The notes beneath the pieces were generated by a model. The model was not told the origin of the DNA and did no database searches. It worked only from the letters and a program-made list of their open reading frames with translations. Shown here piece by piece: positions 10,828 through 22,353 of a stretch of 64,000 bases of DNA. The stretch is from Gongronella butleri (taxonomy: Eukaryota; Mucoromycota; Mucoromycetes; Mucorales; Cunninghamellaceae): assembly GCA_025201375.1 (NCBI GenBank), contig JAIWZP010000003.1, positions 310,001-374,000 of the forward strand. The letters are read 5' to 3'. The position numbers and the translations under genes are program-made. Every line of letters starts with the position of its first letter. The stretch's first letter is position 1.

Positions 10828-12948
10828 TTATTTTCGGATGCGATATGACTCGGCGGCGGTCAATGGATCTTCAGGCACGGGGCCTGTGGTCTTGGCAGGC
10901 TTTTGATACGCGGCTGCCGATGCCGACAGGTTGGACGACGAGCCATTGTATGCCACCTAAATTCAAGAAATGAGTAAAAAAAAGAACAAATTACGCGACA
11001 AATGAGGATGCTTACATAGTTGGGATTGGAGGTTGTCCGGCTTGATGTGGGGATACGGGCTGCTGGATAGCTGTTTGCATAGTCGTCAACGTAGTAGGGT
11101 GAGGATGAGGCTGCGTGAGAAGAGGTTGGGGGTCTGGATGCGGGGTGCGCATAGCCGGTGGGTGTTTGTGGGGTGTAGCCGTTGGCGTAGACAGCCGCCG
11201 CAGCGGCAGCGTGATGATGATGGTCGCTTGGGACGACGTGCTGGGGCGGTGGGGGCTGCTGTTGCTGTGGCGGATAGTAATGTGTGGTTGGTGTGGGCAC
11301 CTGGACATCGAGACCGGCGGATGGCAAGGATGTTGACCGTAGATTGGGGTGCTGAGGCTGTGACTGAGTGGCAACGGCTGTTACGATGGGTGGTGGCGGC
11401 GGGGCAACGACAGCAGGTGGTGGGGGCACGCCTTGATGCATTGGATCCGGATACGCAAAGGGGGACGCGTCGTTTCGGCCATAATCGTAAGGGCGAGACG
11501 TGGTTGTGGGAGTGACCATGCGAATTGGAGGCTGGGAAACAGACACATGTGTCTGTTGCGGCTGTTGCTGCTGCGTATAAACGTAACTGGGCTGTTGTTG
11601 CTGTTGTGGGGGTTGTCGACTAGGTGCCGTTGATGCAGGCATTGTATAGGATGGTGCAGCGGGCTGGATGACGGTCGCGGTGTTGCTAGAAGGCATGGAC
11701 GCGTCGATGGCGTGATGAATGGGGCGAACAGGTATCCTCAATGGCACACGCGTCAATGGCCGGTTCAATGGCTGCACAGGAATATGAGGTTGTTGCGCTT
11801 TGGAAAGCAAATAAAGGTTTTGGCTATATTGCTGTTGTTGTTGCTGTTGTTGTTGCTGCTGCTGATGGGGATGTGCCTGCGGATGATGATGCTGTTGCTG
11901 ATGATGATATTGAGCTGCTGCTGCCGATGCCGCAGCTGCTGCCTGTTGCTGCTGATGCTGGTGCTGTTGCTGTTGACGCACGGCTTGTTGTTGCTGCTGA
12001 TAATGCCAATCGTGTTGTTGCTGTTGTTGTTGCTGCTGCTGATGCTGCGGGGGATGATGCGGATGTTGCGAGGAGGCCGTCATTTGCACAGGCAAGCCCA
12101 TGCTCTTGAGCGTCACCTCAATCAATTGCTGGTGCGGCGTATTGTACGCCTTGCTTCGAAAGGTATAAAGGACCGTCTTCCACTCGTCGAATTCGTGCTT
12201 GCGGATGAACAATTCAAAATCAAGCACCTCGAGGAACTCGAATTCCATCACATTCAGCTCAAACACCTTCATCCCGCTAATGTCCGACCATGTTTTGTTT
12301 GTAAACGTATTGTCGTCCAAGAATTTGTTGGCTAAAAACAATGAAAATGAATAAAAAGCAAGATGAGTGTCCCTGGTCGATCCAATGGCTTTCCCTCTAT
12401 TGCCTTCAATGGCCTCCATTGACCTCTAATGGCCTCCAATGGCCGTCAATGGCTCTTACCTAACATCAAAGCGACCGTATAAAGGCGATACTCGGAGCCC
12501 TCGGCCCCACGGAGCTGTGGATGGTTGCGCAACAGAATGGCCACGTATTTGAGCGACAAAAGAACGACAGATTCCGACAGCTGCGTCGCTTGGAGAATCT
12601 AAGAGCAAGAAAAAGAAAAAGGAAAAAAAAGAGGGGCAATATGAGCATTTTCCATTACTTTTTTTTTGCTATCAAAAGGGCTGTGCTTACAGAGCGGCAA
12701 TACTTTTTAAACGAGTGCGAAGCGCCGTTGGACGGCGAGGCGGCCGGCAGGCTGTTTGGATGACGCTCGTGCCACATGAGGTGGACCATGGCGGATGAAA
12801 ACTCGGCAAGCTCCGAGATGGTCAGCGCGACCGACTGGATATCGGAAGCGCTAGGTAGGGGCTCTGGCGCCACGTACTGACGAGGTGGTGGCTGATGATA
12901 CAAAGCGGTAGGCCCATCGAGGTAGGCCCTTGGTTGTTGTGGGTACAT
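10828..12948 (-). CDS. Pho80/PCL-like cyclin with glutamine/histidine-rich tail
   Basis: Four exons on the minus strand: 12948-12691, 12598-12460, 12331-11016, 10956-10828; 613 residues. Residues about 35-185 form a cyclin-box fold of the Pho80 type: SELAEFSSAMVHLMW, then SVVLLSLKYVAILLR, then ANKFLDDNTFTNKTW and FLEVLDFELFIRKHEFDEW. Such cyclins bind Pho85-type kinases in phosphate, cell-cycle or morphogenesis control; the kinase partner is inferred. The rest of exon 3 is low-complexity Gln, His, Pro and Ala, encoded by CAA/CAG and CAT/CAC runs near 11820-12060, likely disordered and length-variable. The start at 12948 is the ATG nearest the domain; upstream in-frame codons to 13236 are Ser/Pro/Phe-rich and probably leader. 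Intron 2 (12332-12459) carries short imperfect repeats of an AATGGCCTCC-like unit. Confidence 0.87.
11820..12060. repeat. CAG/CAA-type trinucleotide-rich tract
   Basis: On the plus strand the tract is dominated by TTG, CTG and ATG triplets. Read on the minus strand in the cyclin frame these give runs of Gln broken by His and Ala. The triplet mix is imperfect, which tends to limit slippage. It lies wholly inside cyclin exon 3. Confidence 0.8.
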
Positions 12949-14619
12949 GTGGATAGAAAAAGGGGGGGAGGGCGAAAAAAGGGGGGTGGAGGACGAGGCG
13001 CTTACTTCATAAAAATTCTGAGCAAGGACACCGAGAGTCGAGCGTGGCACGCTTGAGATGAGTGGAAGGGAAGAGGAAAAAAAAAGAGAGAAAGAGAGAA
13101 AGAAAGGGCAAAAAGGTGGGGTTGGGGGGAGGGAGGCAAAAGGGAAAGAAAAGAAAAAGGAACAAGGCCCTTTTTTTTTTTTTTTTTTTTTTGGGCCGCG
13201 CGGCGGACCAACCCTCACCACCCAAAAAGCATCCAAAATCCTGCTCTCCCTTTTTCGGTCACATCCAATCCATTTCGTTGCCCTTCGTCAAGCCCGCTTG
13301 TGCCAAGGCCCATCCATTGGCATTCCCTCGCTCAGCCTACAATTCATGTTAAAAAAGAGAGAAAAAAAAAGAAAAAGCGCCATGGGGTTGTTTCTGCACC
13401 TGATTTGCTCGTCTTTGCTTTTCTTTGCCCCTTTTGCACTCTTGCACGCCATGCCTTAATTTTTTTAATATTCGTGCGGACCCCCCGCGGCTTCCAATTG
13501 CGCATGCGCTCTATCCCGGTTTGGCTTGGAATGAAAACAGCCCTGTGTCACCCCTCAATTTTTTTTTTCAGGTGTCTGTTGTTGGTGTAAAAAAAAAAAA
13601 AGCGCCACACCTCGCTATTAAAAGATCGTGTGCCGCCTATCAATAGCAATAAAGCACTCATCGTCATCCTACGAGATCAAAGCAACTTGATAAAAGCTAT
13701 TTTTCCACCAAAGCAATGGAAAAGTTTGCATGCCCTGAGCAAAGAAGCGCATTGGTCGTGCCAAGACGCATGTCAGGCACGCAACGGAATGCCGGCTATC
13801 ACCGGCGCATTGTCCGCTTCCCGGTCCATCCACGTCTCAGTGATGAAAGCACACGAAATCGAGATTTTTTGTAGTTTTATTTTTACTTTTAGGATTGCTG
13901 GGCCCATGTGGTGCACGGTCAGAGCGACACGGGTGGCCACGTCGCAGTCCATTGGCTGCGCAGGGCTTGGCACGCGACACGTCCAAGGAACAAGGGGCAC
14001 AAATGGCCCTGTTTTTTTTTATTGCAAATTGTGGCGCTGATGCGCGCAAATACCAACTTTTGCATGCTTTGTGATGCCGTGCTCGTGCTATCACAGTGGT
14101 TCTTGCCCATCAGGAATATTGTCATGAATGAAATTGGCCATGACGCGCATGGGCGGCCAAAAATGGTAACCCAATGGAGTGCGCCGATTTTGAAAGGCCG
14201 TTGCCTCTTTTGGGGGGCAATGACAGCCATCCATCACTCGTTTTTTTTTGTCTCTGATTGTAGCTGTTCACCATTGAGGCTTGTTCATACACGCCATTGA
14301 CGTAGAAACAAGACGTAAGTGCCGAGAATTCTCGTTTTTCAAGTCGGCAAATGACAAAATGAATCATCGGATCGCATTTTTATACCCTTGCCCCTGGCTC
14401 ATTTGGGCCGATTGCCCTTTTTGGACAATCCAGGAGCTGACAAGAGTGTGACGACTTTTTTTTTCTTGTGAATTGGGGTGCCGGACCGGGCCAATGGGCG
14501 GACCCTGGGTCTTTGACAGGCAAGGAGCCTTGTTCGGCAGGGCGGCGGGGATCAAGCCACTTAAACAAAAAGGCAGCTCCTTATTTTTGATGTTGTTTGC
14601 TCTCTTTCCTTTATCTAAC
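12949..14619. other. Gene-free interval between divergent genes
   Basis: About 1.7 kb between the cyclin (-) and ATP4 (+) genes, holding both promoters. It shows A/G-rich DNA at 13055-13165, a T22 run near 13171-13192, and several AT tracts. Open frames of about 100-136 codons, for example 13630-14040, have no domain or splice support. Nothing else is recognised. Confidence 0.5.
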
Positions 14620-15605
14620 ATGGCTCTTCGTTTGTTGACAAAGGGTGCCGCAGGTAAAGAAAGCTCGTCTTTTCATGCGTTTCGGCCCAAAACTCACGAT
14701 TTCGTTCGCTTTTTTTTTTTAAACAGCCACCGCCGTGGCTCGACCTGCCCTCACCATCTCTCGCCCTGCTTTTGCTGCGTAAGTTTCGCTCGCTTGCTCC
14801 ATGGAGTGCCTCACTCGTGCCGTCGACCTCGCTGTTTCTCACCCAATTCCTTATTTTTTGATTTTTTCTCTCTCTCGACAGTGCGCGTCAGTATGCTACG
14901 CAAGAAGGTGAGAACCACGCCACGACGCTAGCGCGCGACTGTGCCTCGACGCTTTTTTTCGCTAACAATTCGAATTGTTTCCCTTTCACCCCCCTTTTTT
15001 TTCTTTCTAGTTGACCCCAAGCAAAAGGCCACGAGCATCATCGATTCGCTTCCTGGCAACTCGATTGTGTCCAAGACCGGCTACCTGACGCTCGGTACCG
15101 GCTTCGCCACCTTTTTGATTTCCAAGGAAGTGTACGTTTTCAATGAGGAAACCCTCGTTTTGGTTGCCGCTGGTGGTCTTTTGGGCGTGTGTCTCAAGTA
15201 CCTCCGCGAGCCCTTCACCAACATGGCCAACGATCACATCACCCGCATCAAGACCGTGCTCAACCAGGCGCGTGACGACCACAAGGCTGCCGTCCAGGAC
15301 CGCATTGACCAGGTCGGCCAGATGAAGGACATTGTTGACGTTACCAAGGCTCTCTTTGAGCTGTCCCGCGAGACCGCCAAGCTCGAGGCCGAGGCCTTCC
15401 AGCTCAAGCAGCAGGTCGCCGTCGCCTCCGAGATCAAGGCCACCTTGGACTCGTGGGTCCGCCACGAAGCCAATGTTCGCGAGCGCGAGCAGAAGCAATT
15501 GGCCGCCTTTTTGATCGAGAAGATCCAAAAGGACCTCCAAGACCCCGCCACCCAGCAAAAGATCCTCGAGCAGGCCGTCGTCGACATCCAGAGTAAGACA
15601 TCATC

Positions 15606-15647
<42 letters not shown>

Positions 15648-15700
15648 AATGCAACAAACTCATCATTTTTTTTTCTGCAGAGCTCGCCAAGTCCTCTTAG
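14620..15700 (+). CDS. ATP4: Mitochondrial F1Fo ATP synthase subunit b (subunit 4)
   Basis: Five exons: 14620-14653, 14727-14778, 14882-14907, 15011-15592, 15681-15700; 237 residues. It forms the peripheral stalk that holds F1 static against the Fo rotor in the inner mitochondrial membrane. Residues 1-38 are Arg/Ala/Ser/Thr-rich without acids, a typical mitochondrial presequence (MALRLLTKGAAG, then TAVARPALT). Mature-type sequence starts at DPKQKA. Two hydrophobic segments, around GYLTLGTGFATFLISKEVYVF and LVLVAAGGLLGVCL, are followed by a long charged helix rich in Glu, Gln, Lys and Arg, as in Pfam Mt_ATP-synt_B. The last exon codes only six residues (LAKSS plus a split codon). Intron 4 contains about 34 consecutive T. 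An AATAAA lies 35 nt after the stop. Confidence 0.93.
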
Positions 15701-15735
15701 ATTTTCTACATCGTTGTCTCTCCATTTACCAGTTG

Positions 15736-15741
15736 AATAAA
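15736..15741 (+). promoter_or_regulatory. AATAAA polyadenylation signal candidate
   Basis: Canonical hexamer 35 nt downstream of the ATP4 stop codon, in the expected place for a fungal 3' end signal. Confidence 0.5.
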
Positions 15742-16569
15742 CCTATTCTAAAATCAAAATGATCATATGGAAATCGTGAAATGGTGCATTTGGGCCTGTC
15801 AATCGAATTTTTGTCGCCATCCAAGCAACTCTTTGGCTCGTTTCACGGACTATATTCATGGACTCGTTGGAGAACGATGATCAGCCGGGCAATTCAGGAA
15901 CAAGGATGCCATGGGGCAGGAATTAATAAGAATGCGGCCTCTCCTGTGCGCAAATATCGCGTTTGACGACATTTCCCGCCTTGATCACCAGTCAGAGGAC
16001 GCCAATGGCTTTTCACAGTAGCTTACGTGCAAGAGCGACGCGAAATGCACCACTGTGGCGTCATTTCATGGTCGGATCTCGCTGCGAGCAGAACTTTTCA
16101 TAATGAATTCACTCAAAATACACGTCTTGTAAGAAACTTGGCAACCAACAACGCCATTGTTGCAAGCAAGAGCGCGTTGGAAAGTGCACCAAGCGGAAAG
16201 GCATTCTGATTGTGCTCATTTGAGGGCGATGAATCGATGCATGGGTGTGGCCAACGACGATGAAAAAGCGACAATTGCAGCAAATTGTGCCAATTCGTTC
16301 TGTTATTCTTTTTTACACCTGGATCAACTTGTACAGAACAAAGAGACGGCAGCGAGCAATTTAGCGCGCAATTGGACGCGTAGCACTCGCGAGCGATGCG
16401 GCAGAAAAAAGCAAATGGGCGGAAATCCAAAAAGGCCACACCAATGGTCAACTCTTTTTTTTTGGTTGTTCTTCCACTTTTTTTGTCCTTGTTTGGCGCC
16501 ATGCACCAGACGCACCGTCGCCGGTCGTCGAAAACAATTCTACTGCCTCGTGCCGGGGGCGACAGTGCC
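15742..16569. other. Gene-free interval
   Basis: Spacer between ATP4 and the PIG-Y-like gene. The frame of the latter is open back to an ATG at 16396, so the last 170 bases could be coding if that start is used. Nothing else is recognised. Confidence 0.45.
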
Positions 16570-16732
16570 ATGTATGCGCGGCGTATGACGATCCACGTGC
16601 CGGAGAGCGTGCCCGACACCACACCGCGCTGGGGATATGCCTTGTTGACCTGCACCTTTCTGGTTTTTGTCGTGCTACTCTATTGGCTGGTGGGTAGCAA
16701 GTATGCACCCGTGACGCATATTGATGTAAGCG

Positions 16733-16765
<33 letters not shown>

Positions 16766-17009
16766 TCTCCTTTCCTTTGAACACTGCTCACCAGAGACAC
16801 GCGCCAGCGCGTGTCTCGCTTGGCACAATGGACCAATGGACACATGGCTGATTAACCTGCATCTTTTTTTTTTTTTTTTAAAAAAAAAGTGGCTCGATTG
16901 GATGAGGGACGACGACTATTATTGTCTACTGGTGCCGATCACGGCCATTGCGTTTGTCTATTTTATATTGTTGAATTGGATGGGCATGAAGTTCTACAGA
17001 CACAATTAA
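16570..17009 (+). CDS. PIG-Y-like subunit of GPI-GlcNAc transferase
   Basis: Two exons, 16570-16725 and 16890-17009, give 91 residues. PIG-Y is the smallest subunit of the ER enzyme that adds GlcNAc to phosphatidylinositol, the first step of GPI-anchor synthesis. The call rests on the C-terminus: LLVPITAIAFVYF, then LNWMGMKFYRHN, which parallels the LLLPIT and TWMGIKLFRHN signature that I recall from animal PIG-Y. Two membrane helices are visible, roughly residues 20-40 (WGYALLTCTFLVFVVLLYWLV) and 62-82, giving the usual hairpin. The intron carries a T22 run and a second T run just before its AAAAG acceptor. Starts at 16396 (149 residues) or 16588 are possible; 16570 gives a family-like length. 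Similarity is short, so the call is probable rather than certain. Confidence 0.72.
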
Positions 17010-17015
17010 AAATGA

Positions 17016-17021
17016 AATAAA
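17016..17021 (+). promoter_or_regulatory. AATAAA polyadenylation signal candidate
   Basis: Hexamer seven bases after the stop of the PIG-Y-like gene. It is close to the stop, so the 3' UTR would be very short. Confidence 0.3.
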
Positions 17022-17553
17022 AAGCGCGGATACCCCCCCCTTCTTTTCTCATTGCTTTGAGCCTCATTTTTTCCTTTCTCCACGTGATGCTGGGTGGCAA
17101 TTGACCTGAGTCGCTATTTTTGCGTGTCTTTTTGGTTCAAAAAGGCAATTTGCCCCTCTTTGCTCAATTGGGGTTGGGTGGGCGGGATGGAAAAATACAA
17201 AAGCACATCGATGCCAGCCTTGTTGTTTGTTGTTCCCCTCTTTTCTTCCCTCTCGCACTTTTTTTTTCCCTTTTTCTTTGAAGGCTGCCCTCCCCCCCTC
17301 GCTCTTTCTTTCTCGTCCTTTTTCTCTCCCAGAGCTTGAACTATCACCTTTTTTCACGCCAGTCTCCCTCTTTCTCTCTGTCGTCCGACCTTTTTTACTC
17401 TCCCCAACAGCTCCCCCCTTTCAACTTGCTTTTTAGTTGAACCCCCCTCCCCCCAGCGCCCCTTATTTTTTTTATCAATTTGAAAAAGGGCCTTTCCTCT
17501 TTTTTCTTTCTCTTTTCTCTCTTTTTTTTGCATCTCCTCCCGTTTAACGAGTC
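17022..17553 (+). promoter_or_regulatory. Pyrimidine-rich promoter/leader region of the CK1 gene
   Basis: From about 17230 to 17550 the plus strand is almost only C and T, ending four bases before the CK1 ATG. CT-rich leaders of this kind are common in strongly expressed fungal genes. No TATA box is obvious. No other gene is seen in the interval. Confidence 0.4.
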
Positions 17554-19434
17554 ATGGCGATGGATGCTAGCAGCCGAGGCGAAGTGCGGATAGGCAACAA
17601 GTATAAGCTTGGCAAGAAAATTGGCGCTGGGTCCTTTGGTGAAATCTTCCTTGGTAAAAAAAAAAAACCATCTTCCCCTATAATTCTCGTCTCCCTGTTG
17701 CTTGCCCCCTTTTGTCTTTTTGCTCATCATCTCTTCCGTGGCTCTCTTTTTTTTTTTATTTCTAGGCTCCAATATCCTTAGTGGCGAGGATGTCGCTATC
17801 AAGATGGAGAGTGTGCGTGCGGCACACCCCCAGCTTGAATACGAAGCGCGGGTGTACAAGACACTAGCCGGCGGCGTGGGTATTCCATTTGTGCGCTGGT
17901 ATGGCAAGGAGGGCGACCACAATGTCCTTGTCATGGACCTGCTGGGCCCATCCATGGAAGACCTCTTCAACTTTTGCAAGCGCCGCTTCTCTCTCAAGAC
18001 CGTGCTCTTGCTCGCTGATCAATTGGTAATTTTTTTTCCTATCGCCTTTATTATTATTTTCTTTTTGCTTTTTTTTTTTTTTTCGCTCACACGCTCCTTT
18101 TCTGCTTTTTTTTCGCGCCGTCTTGTTTAGCTGTCACGCGTCGAATACGTGCACTCCAAGGGCTTCATTCACAGGTAATGCATTGTAGCCATTTTAAATG
18201 GGAGTCGACGTCGACGTCGCCACACGCTCATTTTCGCTTTTTTTTTTTTTTCGCTGATTGCAGGGATATCAAGCCTGATAACTTCCTGATGGGCATTGCG
18301 AAACGTGGGAACCAAGTGAACATGATCGACTTTGGTCTTGCCAAGCGATTCCGCGACCCCAAGACGAACACGCACATCCCTTACCGCGAAAACAAGAATT
18401 TGACGGGCACACCGCGCTACGCGAGCGTCAACACGCACTTGGGCATCGAGCAGTCACGACGCGACGATCTTGAGTCTCTCGGCTACATCCTCGTCTACTT
18501 TTGCCGCGGCCAGCTACCATGGCAGGGCATTCGAGCTCGTACAAAGAAGGAAAAGTACGACAAGATCATGGAAAAGAAGATGATCACATCTGCAGACGCC
18601 CTGTGCCGCGGCCTCCACCAGGAATTCGTCATCTACCTCAATTATGTGCGCTCCCTTCGATTCGACGACAAGCCAGACTACTCGTACTTGCGCAAACTTT
18701 TCAGGGACCTCTTTGTCCGCGAGGGTTTCCAATACGATTATGTCTTTGACTGGACCATCCGCAAGATGGTAAAGACAAAAAAAAAAAAAGCGCGCAGGAC
18801 GCGTCGTGTCGCGAAAAAGTGTATCGACAGCTCACATTTTTTTCGACTTTTTTTTTTTTTTTTTTTTACTTTTTTAGCACGAAAAGAAGATGGCGGAAGC
18901 GAACCCGACGCTGGAGGCGCCTTTGTACGCGGCAAACATGCCGTACGACGCTGCGGCGCTACCCAACCAGTCGCGTCGCGCCATGATGGGCACCTTGCCG
19001 GCGGGTGGCGCGCACCGCGCCCCGGCTCAAGCGCAGGCACCATCGCAGCCGCAGCAGGCCACGCCTACACAGCAGCAACAGCAAGCTCAATACCGATCAG
19101 ATACCAAGACCCCGGACACGTCAAAACGATTGGACGACATGATGCTCCAGTACCAACAGCAGCAACAACAGCAGCAGCGCCTCATGCAGCAGCACTCGTC
19201 GTTTGCCAACCCCACGTTGCCTTCCCCCACGCAAGATCCTTCCTTCATGAACTTTGGCGGCTATGCCACAGGATCAAGCGGCCGCATCCTCATGCGTGAG
19301 GCTCAACCGGGCGGTGCCAATGGTAAAGCAAATAGATAAAGCAAAAAGTTAAAATCGACTCATTCATGTATTTTTTTTCTCTTACTCATCTAGACGCACC
19401 ACCCACGACGCTGCACGGCTACTATCGCCAGTAA
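17554..19434 (+). CDS. Casein kinase I (CK1) with Q-rich tail
   Basis: Six exons: 17554-17653, 17766-18025, 18131-18174, 18264-18768, 18878-19322, 19394-19434; 464 residues. It is a Ser/Thr kinase of the CK1 alpha/delta/Hhp group, acting in DNA repair, trafficking and signalling in fungi. Motifs: glycine loop GAGSFGEIF (residues about 25-33), Lys46 in VAIK, catalytic HRDIKPDN with Asp136, DFG at 157-159, and the CK1-specific [23 protein letters not shown], which replaces the APE motif. The tail after residue about 310 is Gln/Pro/Ala-rich and likely disordered; there is no terminal CC/CCC lipid motif, so membrane anchoring as in yeast Yck1/2 is unlikely. The tail ends in a 13-codon exon. An alternative start at 17560 would drop two residues. 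Confidence 0.95.
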
Positions 19435-20354
19435 ATGACTGCGTCGTCCACGACAAACGCCACGCACACACGCGCCATTGCCTCTCTTTTTCTATTTTCT
19501 CTCTTTATCTGTCCAATGCTGGCGTCTCTGTCAATCAATATATCAATTCAGTTGCGTCTCTCTGTCATCTCGCGTTGAAAAAAAAAAAAAAGTGCTCAAG
19601 GTTGTATGGATGTTTTTGTTGCCAACTCCACCAATTTCTCTCACATTCAATTGATTCTTCTTCCTTTTTTCCTTTTCTTCTCTTTGTGACCTATTTTATA
19701 CTATTCCCTTACTTCTTTCTTCTTCACAGCCTACCATTTGCTTCGTGTAGCGACTAGCTCTCATTCTCTCCACTTTTTTTTTTTTTTTTTAAATAAATTA
19801 CGCGGTGCGCGTTACTTTCAACTATTTTTGCTCGTCTTTAGATTTTTTTGGGAGCAGGCAAAAATTATAGGTAGGCGCGTATGCCACAATGACAGGCGGC
19901 GTCCACCGACTCGACCCGCTGCTGGCCGATTTGGCCCTGATTTTACGCATGCCTTTTCTCAGGGCTGGGCGATCCGATCTCTGAAAAAAAGTGACATCGT
20001 CAGGTTTTGTGTTCAGCATCCTCAAGCTCAAATATAGGACCCGATGAACATGATTCGGAAGCGCCCTGCAAAAAGGGGATACTGTAAAGTCTTTTTTATT
20101 CTGGTAGCGTACGCGACAATGGCCCAATGCTTCGATGCGCGAGTCATCTCAAATGAATCAGCGGTCAAACGTGGTAAAAGCGCTTGTTGTTTGGAGACAT
20201 CGCGTTTAGATTTCGACGAATTGGCATGAAATGACTATGAAAACTAGCATTGTCGGTTCAAAGATGATGTCTGGATGATGCTGAGAAACGATGTGCTATT
20301 TATTTAATGTGGAATGAGTCTAAATATACAATGTTAAGGGAAGAGACCATCGAT
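19435..20354. other. Gene-free interval with repeat R2 copy
   Basis: Spacer between the convergent CK1 (+) and MFS (-) genes. It has C/T-rich 3' flank, an A/T-rich centre and the second R2 copy at 20092-20260. No coding content is recognised. Confidence 0.5.
20092..20260 (+). repeat. Dispersed repeat family R2, copy 2
   Basis: It matches 37-215 on the same strand with collinear blocks (ACGCGA-AA-GGCCCAATG, CTCAAATGAATC, GTGGTAA-AGC-CTTGT). Divergence is considerable and no common reading frame is kept. Confidence 0.55.
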
Positions 20355-22353
20355 TTAGGTGCGTGTACGCATGGCCATGAAACCACGAAGGCCACCCAAC
20401 GCAGCACTAGCGAGCATGAAGCTGCCAACAAAGTATTGCATCTCGTTCCAGCCGGCTTGAATCGTCGAGGCCGTCGTCAGGAACACAGAACCCACAGGGT
20501 TGCCAACAATGTTACCCGTGCCTCTCAACACCATGAATGCGCCTAAAAATTGAGGAAAAATTGTCAAATCGCGTGCGTTTTCTAACATTTTTGTCGCATC
20601 TTTTTGATGAACCATGGATCTTACCATTGACAAGGATGAACTGACCGGGATGGTCTGCAAATAATTGGGTGTGAGTGGCACATTTTTTTTATCACATTTA
20701 CCTTTTTTTTTTTTTATTTTTTTACCAGCAATGTCAGCGACCATGGAGGGGAAACATACGGTGAAGCCGGCGGCCGCAGAGCCGTAGATGACAACAAAGG
20801 CGATGATCATGCCGAGATTCGAGCCCGCAAAGTGCCAGAGAAGGAACGTGCTGAGCGATCCGACGGTCGACGAGATGACGAGGGCCTTCCAGTAGCCAAA
20901 GCGGTCACTGACCCATCCGAGCAACAGCTGGCCTACAATTGTCATGGCGTTCATCAGCGACAGCAGCAGCGTGGCCGTCTGGTCAGAGATACCGACAGAA
21001 ATCGCGTATGCTGGCAAAAAAAGGAAAAAAAAACGATGAGGAGTGCGTATAAAAAAGGCGTTGCTCTGGGCGCGCTTACATTGGATGAACAAATTGGGAA
21101 TGAAGAAGCCGAGACCCTGCGTGAGAATGCATGCACCGATGACAAGGAATTTGCTGCTGATGAGGAAGCGGAAGTCCTTTGTGCCAAACGCGAGACCCTT
21201 AGTTTTGGGCGCATCGGGCAAGTGGCGCGGGCGCACAAAGAAGCTGGAGCCCAGGCACATGAACAGCGTCACCAGGCCCAGGATACGCAGCGTCCAGCGG
21301 AAATCAACGGTGGCAAGTAACTTTTCAATCAAAATAGGGCAAACAAGACCAAACGTGCCCGCACCAGCAAAGATCACACCAGTCGCTATATAAAAAAATC
21401 AGTGAGCCGATACATTGGTTTCTCCAGCGAACTTTGCCTTACCAGCTCCTCGGTACTTGAACCACCACATGGGCACAAAAGGCATGAATGCATTGTACAC
21501 TGTGAAAAAAAAAAAAAACGAGTGAGCACTCTGTCCGGCGCCATTGGAACCCGACACGCGCTTACCAAAGCTGCCGCCAATGCCGAGGATGACACCCTGG
21601 CAGAGAATCAAATGCCACACGGCGGTGGCAAAGGATGCGCCAATGAAACCAATGGCCATGATAATGGATCCGGCAAACATGATCTGCTTTAGGCTGAACC
21701 GCGCGCCCAGGGCGGCAACGAGCCCGCCGCCAATGTAGGTGAGACCGCTCCACAGCGCACCCACAAGGGCAAACGACGTGATGCTCGTGCCCTCGAATTC
21801 GGGAAGCGTGGTATAATAGTTTTGAAACACAGCATAGGCAAATGGAAGGCCATACGTCTATACAAAAAAAGAATAAAAAAGAATTTAAGTGACAATTTCC
21901 CATGATCGGTTGCATAAAGGGCCGTGCACACATCCCATCTACTTACACAGCCTAAAAAAAGAGTCGCATGAGTCGACGCTTTGCCATTATTTCACGCGCG
22001 TTCCAATATCCTGATCTCCCTGATCTCTCTGATTTCCTTGCTGCCGAGCACCGCTTACCTTCGACCCAAAATCCGCAGAAAAGAATCATGTAGGCGTGCA
22101 GGCCACGATCGACGGGCGGCAGGGAGAATTCGGTGCCGTGGGGGCCGGGCGTGGGTGCAGCGGCCTCATCGTCTGACATGGTGGCATCTGACGAGTCATT
22201 GTCGTGCTGATACTGGTCTTGCATGGTCTGCGGCTTTGCCAGGTCAGTCATGGCAATGTCATCGCTGCCTGAGCGGCTGTGCGACGCCACAATGGTGTCT
22301 GATGTGTCCTTGGACACAAAAGGAGGTCGCGTATCTGTCTTGAGAACTTCCAT
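20355..22353 (-). CDS. MFS transporter, monocarboxylate-carrier-like, paralog 1
   Basis: Eight exons: 22353-22059, 21951-21947, 21857-21566, 21499-21443, 21385-21080, 21010-20726, 20654-20625, 20542-20355; 485 residues. A 90-residue acidic cytosolic N-terminus precedes about 12 membrane helices of the major facilitator superfamily. The loop between helices 8 and 9 reads GWVSDRFGYWKAL, the usual MFS G-x3-D-R-x-G type. Overall pattern (VFQNYY after helix 1, GAGTFGLVCPI, RWTLRILG) suggests the SLC16/fungal monocarboxylate group, but substrate is not predictable. Exon 2 is only 5 nt (GCTGT between AG and GTAAGT); without it the flanking exons are out of frame, and with it the protein aligns with paralog 2 without gaps. 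The paralog lies upstream at 27367-29272 in the same orientation. Confidence 0.87.
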
